11,428 nucleotides of DNA, from contig CAZFPK010000083.1 in NCBI GenBank assembly GCA_964521025.1, positions 1 through 11,428 on the forward strand, written 5' to 3'. The stretch's first letter is position 1; every line of letters begins with the position of its first letter. This document shows, one piece after another, positions 7,160 through 11,428 of this stretch. The DNA is from DRTC01 sp964521025 (GTDB lineage: Bacteria > Cloacimonadota > Cloacimonadia > Cloacimonadales > TCS61). The notes below the pieces were generated by a model that saw only the letters and a program-made list of their open reading frames with translations, searched no databases and had not been told where the DNA came from. The translations under genes and the position numbers were made by a program.

Positions 7160-8047
7160 ATGAACAAAGATACACAAAGTAAAATCGAATTTTTCTTTTT
7201 TAGATTATTTTTACATATTTTCAGAGTTTTTCCATTTTCTCTTGTCCTTAAAATCCTGAGTTATGTGTTCATTCTGGGAGGATATTTTATCGGGATCAGG
7301 AAAAAAGTAGCCAAAACGCAAATGAAGATGGTCTTCCCCGAAAAACCATCAAAAGAGATCAATAAGACCTTATTCAGGATGTATTATGATATGGGAAGAG
7401 TTGCTGCGGAAACATATTTCGGTGATTCCAAAAAACTTTTTCAACAAGCGGAAATTAAGGGTTGGGAAAACCTGGAAAAAGCAGTAGAAATGGGAAAAGG
7501 AGTGATCCTGGTAACGGGACATATTGGAAACTGGGAATTAGCAGGAAGATATATCGCTTCAAAATTCAAATTATCAGTTATCTTTAAAAAACAGAGAAAT
7601 CGTTATTTTGATGAATATACAAATAAGATCAGAGAAGCTGAAAATGTAGTTCTCATCGATAAAAAAAATGCATTTAAGTCGGTTTTAAAAATGATTAAGG
7701 AAAATTATGTCGTTACTATTTTGATCGATCAAAATGCCGGGAGAGATGGAATCTTAACTGATTTTCTCGGTCATAAAGCATCGACATTTATCGGAGCTGC
7801 AAAAATCGCGATCAAAGTCGGCTGCCCGATCGTACCTGCTTTTGGGATCAGGAAGGAAGACGGAACAAATTCCTTTTTTGTCGAAAAAATGATCTCACCG
7901 GATAATTTCAACAATGATGACAGATCGATCAAAGAATTGACCGAAATCATTTCCAAAAAATTGGAAGCATATATTTTGAAATATCCATCACAATGGTTCT
8001 GGGTGCACAAACGGTGGAAAGGAAAAGATAAAGCAAAAAGAATATAA
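7160..8047 (+). CDS. Lysophospholipid/lipid A acyltransferase, LpxL/HtrB family
   Basis: Inner-membrane enzyme expected to transfer a late acyl chain onto a lipid A precursor at the cytosolic face. The 295 residues show an N-terminal hydrophobic stretch (about 18-46), the catalytic HxxxxE motif as His121-Ile-Gly-Asn-Trp-Glu126, a DQN-containing block at 190-192 followed by FLGHKAST, and the closing PSQWFWVHKRWK at 276-287. All are family hallmarks and the length is normal. ATG at 7160 has no good Shine-Dalgarno; the preceding bases are AT-rich. It stands alone, more than 100 nt from the next gene. Its presence implies an LPS-bearing outer membrane. Which acyl position or chain length it uses cannot be told, so no symbol is given; a non-lipid-A acyltransferase of the same family is possible. 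Confidence 0.9.
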   Translation: MNKDTQSKIEFFFFRLFLHIFRVFPFSLVLKILSYVFILGGYFIGIRKKVAKTQMKMVFPEKPSKEINKTLFRMYYDMGRVAAETYFGDSKKLFQQAEIKGWENLEKAVEMGKGVILVTGHIGNWELAGRYIASKFKLSVIFKKQRNRYFDEYTNKIREAENVVLIDKKNAFKSVLKMIKENYVVTILIDQNAGRDGILTDFLGHKASTFIGAAKIAIKVGCPIVPAFGIRKEDGTNSFFVEKMISPDNFNNDDRSIKELTEIISKKLEAYILKYPSQWFWVHKRWKGKDKAKRI

Positions 8048-8084
8048 CTACGAAATATACATTTATCTGAAAATAGAATGGTTA

Positions 8085-8108
8085 TCATAAAATTTAATTA
8101 TTTTATGA
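8085..8108. repeat. AT-rich inverted repeat between acyltransferase and secreted-protein genes
   Basis: TCATAAAA (8085-8092) pairs with TTTTATGA (8101-8108) around an 8-nt AT loop. It lies 38 nt after the acyltransferase stop. It is too AT-rich to be a strong terminator and could equally be a protein-binding palindrome. Confidence 0.3.
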
Positions 8109-8188
8109 GCTTTTATCATTGTAGTAAATAACGAAAAAACTTTACAAGATAACAGTCTCAATAAGCTTTGCCAATGGAGAATGATTTT

Positions 8189-10126
8189 ATGAAAAGAGTA
8201 TTCTTAATAATAATGTTTTCTTGTTTTACATTATTAAATGCTCTGAATTCGGTTCCTTCCGAAATCGGATCAGTTGACAATCCTGTGCGTGATTCCCTGG
8301 TTTATTATCATACTAATTCTGATGATTCGCAATGGTATGGAACCGATAGTTGGGCTGTTCGCTTCGGTTTTAATGATCTTTATGAGAATATCGATTCTCT
8401 CCAATACGAAGCAGAAGGTGCTTATATTTATATCCCAAATGAGATCGCCGATGATGAACTAACTGTCAATATCTATGATGATGAATACGGTCAACCGGAT
8501 TTGGACACACTACAGCTTTCTCAAACAATATCTCCTGTTTCGGGTTGGAATCATATCATTTTTTGGGAATCTTTTGCAGACACAACGATCTGGCTGGTTA
8601 TCGATTATCCAACCAATATTTCCGACCGTTTTATTTCAGGTTCCAATATCGACGGAACTCACAGTTATTATCTGGAAAATGATTATTATTATAATATGGC
8701 TGCAATTGGTTTTTATGCAGAATTTCTTTTCAGCCTGGAAGGCAGGTTTTTGTATGACGGGATCGACCTGGAATTAAAAAATCTCGAGCTTGTGATCGAT
8801 GAAAATTATTACCCGGACGGTACTCTCGATTTTGATGCTTATCCGCAATTCACGGTCAGAAATAATTCTCAGCAGGATGTCGAAAATGCAGTTTTGAATC
8901 TCGATATAGATTATCCGTTATGGTCGATCGAAGATAATATCAGTATTCCTGCAATTCCGGCGGAACAGGAAATGTTTTTTGATTTTTACCTGGATGAAGA
9001 TTATAAATACGACCTATTAAGAGAATATTCTCAATATTTTGTCAGTGCTGATGTCGAGCATGAAGATGACAGCTTGCTGGTCAATAATGAACAGAGTTTT
9101 TATTTCAATGTTTTTCCCCTGGAGGTGGAACCGGTTCTGATCGAGAACGCAGTTATGAACAATGAAATAACTTATGATATCTGGAGCGAACAGGAAAATA
9201 TCATTGTTCCTGACAGCACGGAAATCGTTAATTTTTTCCCGGATATTTCCGATATTCCTTTTTATAATACAGATGCTGTTATGAGGTCTAATTTTTATGC
9301 TCTAACCGGCTATCCTGTTACGATCGTTAACGGTGAGGATAAGATTTACGGCTATTCAGAAACTTCATATTCGGATGATTTCTTTTCCTTTTACCAGGAT
9401 ATTCTTGATAACGGAAAAACATTTGTATCGGAAATTGAAACTTCTGCAACCGTCGATCCCGACGGCAATGTCCGGTTTAATTATGAACTGCAAAACGAAG
9501 ATACATATATTTTCATTAATTATCTCAATGATCTGAAATTCTTTGCTGCTGTGGTTGAAGACAGTTTGGAGATCAGGCAGGATGTTTATGGTTCGGTATT
9601 ACTCGATCTGGTTTATGAAGCAACGAACATATCTTTATCCTGGGCAGATACTTATGCTGATTCTATTTCTTTCAATAAATTTTCGGATATTGATTTGATC
9701 GGAGAAAATCTTGATAATTGCCGTCTTGTTTATTGGGTACAGAATACGGATACTCATCGTATCGATTTTTTGAATTCGATCCCGTTTACCGATTTTGAAC
9801 TCGTGGGGATTTCCGAGGATGAGATCGATTTCTTTAATGATCGAATAACGATTTATCCAACACCGTTTCATCAAGGTCAGAATTTGAATCTTAATATTTT
9901 ATCAGAAATGAATATCCGAAAAAACTCGGTTCAAATTTATAATATAAAAGGACAACTTGTTCGATCTTTGTCGCGGAATGAGGAAGGAAATGAACATCAT
10001 TTAATCTGGGATGGTCGAGCTGACAATGCAAAATATGTTTCCAGCGGTATCTATTTGATGAAATTCCAAATTGAAATCCGGGGAATAAAAAAAGAATATT
10101 TCCGAAATTGTATTTTCCTTAAATAA
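8189..10126 (+). CDS. Secreted multidomain protein with Omp28/thioredoxin-like domain and type IX-like C-terminal sorting domain
   Basis: Large exported protein, 645 residues from ATG 8189. Earlier in-frame starts at 8168 (TTG) and 8174 (ATG) are rejected because GGAGA (8176-8180) sits 8 nt before 8189 and the protein then opens with a clean signal peptide, MKRVFLIIMFSCFTLLNA. Order: signal 1-18; beta-rich N-terminal domain about 30-190; CARDB-like Ig domain about 195-305; Omp28-like thioredoxin fold about 313-420, beginning PVLIEN (315-320) and containing the cis-proline segment GYPVTIVNG (374-382); another beta region about 425-540; and a C-terminal Por/FlgD-type domain about 549-645 with IYPTPF, IYNIKGQLVR, WDGRAD and SSGIYL. 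The mature chain has only two cysteines, neither in a CxxC. Very rich in Asp, Glu and Tyr. Likely exposed on the cell surface; its partner or substrate is unknown. Confidence 0.8.
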   Translation: MKRVFLIIMFSCFTLLNALNSVPSEIGSVDNPVRDSLVYYHTNSDDSQWYGTDSWAVRFGFNDLYENIDSLQYEAEGAYIYIPNEIADDELTVNIYDDEYGQPDLDTLQLSQTISPVSGWNHIIFWESFADTTIWLVIDYPTNISDRFISGSNIDGTHSYYLENDYYYNMAAIGFYAEFLFSLEGRFLYDGIDLELKNLELVIDENYYPDGTLDFDAYPQFTVRNNSQQDVENAVLNLDIDYPLWSIEDNISIPAIPAEQEMFFDFYLDEDYKYDLLREYSQYFVSADVEHEDDSLLVNNEQSFYFNVFPLEVEPVLIENAVMNNEITYDIWSEQENIIVPDSTEIVNFFPDISDIPFYNTDAVMRSNFYALTGYPVTIVNGEDKIYGYSETSYSDDFFSFYQDILDNGKTFVSEIETSATVDPDGNVRFNYELQNEDTYIFINYLNDLKFFAAVVEDSLEIRQDVYGSVLLDLVYEATNISLSWADTYADSISFNKFSDIDLIGENLDNCRLVYWVQNTDTHRIDFLNSIPFTDFELVGISEDEIDFFNDRITIYPTPFHQGQNLNLNILSEMNIRKNSVQIYNIKGQLVRSLSRNEEGNEHHLIWDGRADNAKYVSSGIYLMKFQIEIRGIKKEYFRNCIFLK

Positions 10127-10223
10127 TAAAAAAAATCTGTTTAATCTCTCCGTCATTTGCCGGAAAGATGTAAAGTTATAAATAAAATTGAAGTCGATAA
10201 TCGAGAAGAAAGATAAATAAACA

Positions 10224-11273
10224 GTGAAAATCAAAAACATTTTTAATAGAAAATTTATCGAATTGACCGGCAGTATTCACAATCACAGTGAATACTCTTA
10301 TGATTCGAAAGCTCCACTCAAGAAGATCATCGATTCTGCGAAAAAGAATGATCTTGATTTTATCACGATCAACGATCATCTGACCTTTGATGCTAAAAAA
10401 GATGAACTTGTTCTTTCCGAAAAAGACCTGCAGATAATTGTCGGATTCGAGATCAATGATAAAGAAAAAAATAATCACTACCTGGTTTTCAATTCTAACG
10501 AGATATTATCAGCGCTGACAGCAGGAGAATATGTTGATTCTTACGCAAAACAAGGGGCAACCGGTTTTGTCGCTCATCCATTCGAAAAGCGAATTGGTTC
10601 TAAATTTCGCACTTTTCCCTGGACAGCAAAAAACAATAATAATTTTGACGGGATCGAGATCTGGAATTATCTCTCCGAATGGATCGGGAAAGTCATACCC
10701 AAATTGAATGGTTTGATTATGATCTTGTTTCCTTCTTTTTTTGTGATCAAGCCGTACAAAGTATCTCTTGATTATTGGGACGAACTTAATATTTCCGGGA
10801 AAAAAATCGCTGCCGTCGGCAGTATCGATGCTCATGAAGAAGAATATAAAATTCTCGGTATGAAGTTCAAATTCCTGACTCATAATGCGCTTTTCAAAAC
10901 GATCAGGACAAATATTCTGCTACCTGAAAAAACCGAGATCAATGAGCAAAATATTCTAGCTGCTTTGGAAAACGGAAATTCTTATATCGTGAATTATAAA
11001 AGAGGAAATCCTTATAATTTTTATGCCGGAATTTCTAACGAAGAAGAAGAAAATGCGATTTTCGGGGAAGATATCAAATTCTGTAAAAATCTGAAATTCT
11101 ATTATCATCTTCCTAAAATGGCAAGGACGAAATTGATCAGGAACGGGAAAAAAATCAAAGCAAAATTTGACAGCAAAGGTGCTTTTCCGATCAAAGAAAA
11201 AGGAAATTACAGGTTGGAAATTACTCGTTTCGGTCGCGGTTGGATCTATACGAATAATATTTATGTAATTTAA
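10224..11273 (+). CDS. PHP-domain metal-dependent phosphoesterase
   Basis: Predicted metal-dependent hydrolase of the polymerase and histidinol phosphatase superfamily; substrate not identifiable. The 349 residues hold the expected metal ligands: His19-Asn-His21 (SIHNHSEYS), Asp51-His52 (in INDH rather than the usual ITDH), Glu77 (GFEIN), His118 (AHPF), and Asp202-Ala-His204. GIEIWN at 143-148 also fits. The last 50 residues (TKLIRNGKKI ... WIYTNNIYVI) match the beta-rich tail often seen on such proteins, ending near 'WI-SNPIYV'. The start is GTG; upstream A/G-rich sequence gives only a weak Shine-Dalgarno, but the conserved motif begins within 20 residues, so no later start is possible. It is 97 nt from the secreted-protein gene and may share its transcript. 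Confidence 0.85.
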   Translation: MKIKNIFNRKFIELTGSIHNHSEYSYDSKAPLKKIIDSAKKNDLDFITINDHLTFDAKKDELVLSEKDLQIIVGFEINDKEKNNHYLVFNSNEILSALTAGEYVDSYAKQGATGFVAHPFEKRIGSKFRTFPWTAKNNNNFDGIEIWNYLSEWIGKVIPKLNGLIMILFPSFFVIKPYKVSLDYWDELNISGKKIAAVGSIDAHEEEYKILGMKFKFLTHNALFKTIRTNILLPEKTEINEQNILAALENGNSYIVNYKRGNPYNFYAGISNEEEENAIFGEDIKFCKNLKFYYHLPKMARTKLIRNGKKIKAKFDSKGAFPIKEKGNYRLEITRFGRGWIYTNNIYVI

Positions 11274-11292
11274 AATTGTATTTTCCTATTAA

Positions 11293-11311
11293 TCTCCCTT
11301 CATAAGGGAGA
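11293..11311. repeat. 8-bp palindrome after the PHP gene
   Basis: TCTCCCTT (11293-11300) pairs with AAGGGAGA (11304-11311) around CAT, with further TTAAT/ATTAA pairing possible by shifting one base. No T-run follows (AATTAAAGAGGG), so termination is doubtful. The pyrimidine/purine arms resemble those at 607-626. Confidence 0.4.
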
Positions 11312-11368
11312 ATTAAAGAGGGTTTAAAAAAGTATTATTTTAAGATTTTGAAGTAAAAGAAGAACTCA

Positions 11369-11428
11369 ATGAAATTTAATGATTTAGATTTTTCTAAATG
11401 GAAGGAAACCGATATTAATGTTGATTCT
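11369..11428 (+). CDS. 5' end of an unidentified gene, possibly a DNA methyltransferase
   Basis: ATG at 11369 opens a frame that stays open for all 20 codons to the window edge; an in-frame TAA at 11354-11356 shows it cannot start further upstream than a few codons. The preceding AAAGAAGAACTCA offers only a weak ribosome binding site. The visible residues include F-S-K-W-K-E-T-D-I-N-V-D-S. From memory, some N4/N6 DNA methyltransferases begin with a similar W-K ... I-x-T-D-S-L-W segment, so that is my guess, but twenty residues cannot settle it. Confidence 0.5.
   Translation, partial: MKFNDLDFSKWKETDINVDS

Noticed and set aside
8189..8242. Lipoprotein signal (Cys12 in the leader of the secreted protein)
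   Set aside because: The bases of a lipobox are missing: Met-Phe-Ser precedes the Cys, and the hydrophobic core continues past it, which fits an ordinary signal peptide.

Overview
The window is AT-rich DNA from a Gram-negative, lipid A-making bacterium, most likely of the Fibrobacterota-Chlorobiota-Bacteroidota (FCB) group. My best guess is Candidatus Cloacimonadota or a close relative. The placement is inferred from three things: a GldA/GldF/GldG-like ABC operon with a DUF4340 gene, a large secreted beta-sandwich protein ending in a type IX (Por/FlgD-like) sorting domain, and intergenic DNA full of short palindromes. No rRNA or other phylogenetic marker confirms it.

Layout. Positions 1-694 are noncoding: two terminator-like hairpins at the left edge, a short 21-bp tandem repeat, and a run of small hairpins. 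Positions 695-4849 form a tightly packed plus-strand operon: ABC ATPase, six-span permease, GldG-like membrane-anchored auxiliary protein, and DUF4340 protein. The genes overlap or nearly touch, each internal start has a Shine-Dalgarno within or at the end of the gene before it, and a strong intrinsic terminator follows at 4923-4950. Together they look like one envelope-associated ABC complex of unknown substrate. Positions 5234-6566 hold two minus-strand housekeeping genes, tsaB (tRNA t6A synthesis) and then a dCMP deaminase (dUMP supply for dTMP). Noncoding hairpin arrays lie on both sides of this pair. Positions 7160-8047 encode a plus-strand LpxL/HtrB-type acyltransferase. Positions 8189-10126 encode a secreted protein with an Omp28/thioredoxin-like domain that has lost its CxxC. 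Positions 10224-11273 encode a PHP-family phosphoesterase. A further plus-strand gene starts at 11369 and runs off the window.

The most unusual content is in the three long intergenic regions (1-694, 4850-5233, 6567-7159). They carry about two dozen short inverted repeats. Many share nearly the same size (arms of about 7-9 bp, loops of 2-4 nt, total mostly 16-20 nt) but have unrelated arm sequences, as if architecture rather than sequence were maintained. I saw no tRNA, rRNA, insertion sequence or CRISPR array. No promoter was convincing enough to list. Every functional call comes from reading motifs by eye; no database search was run.
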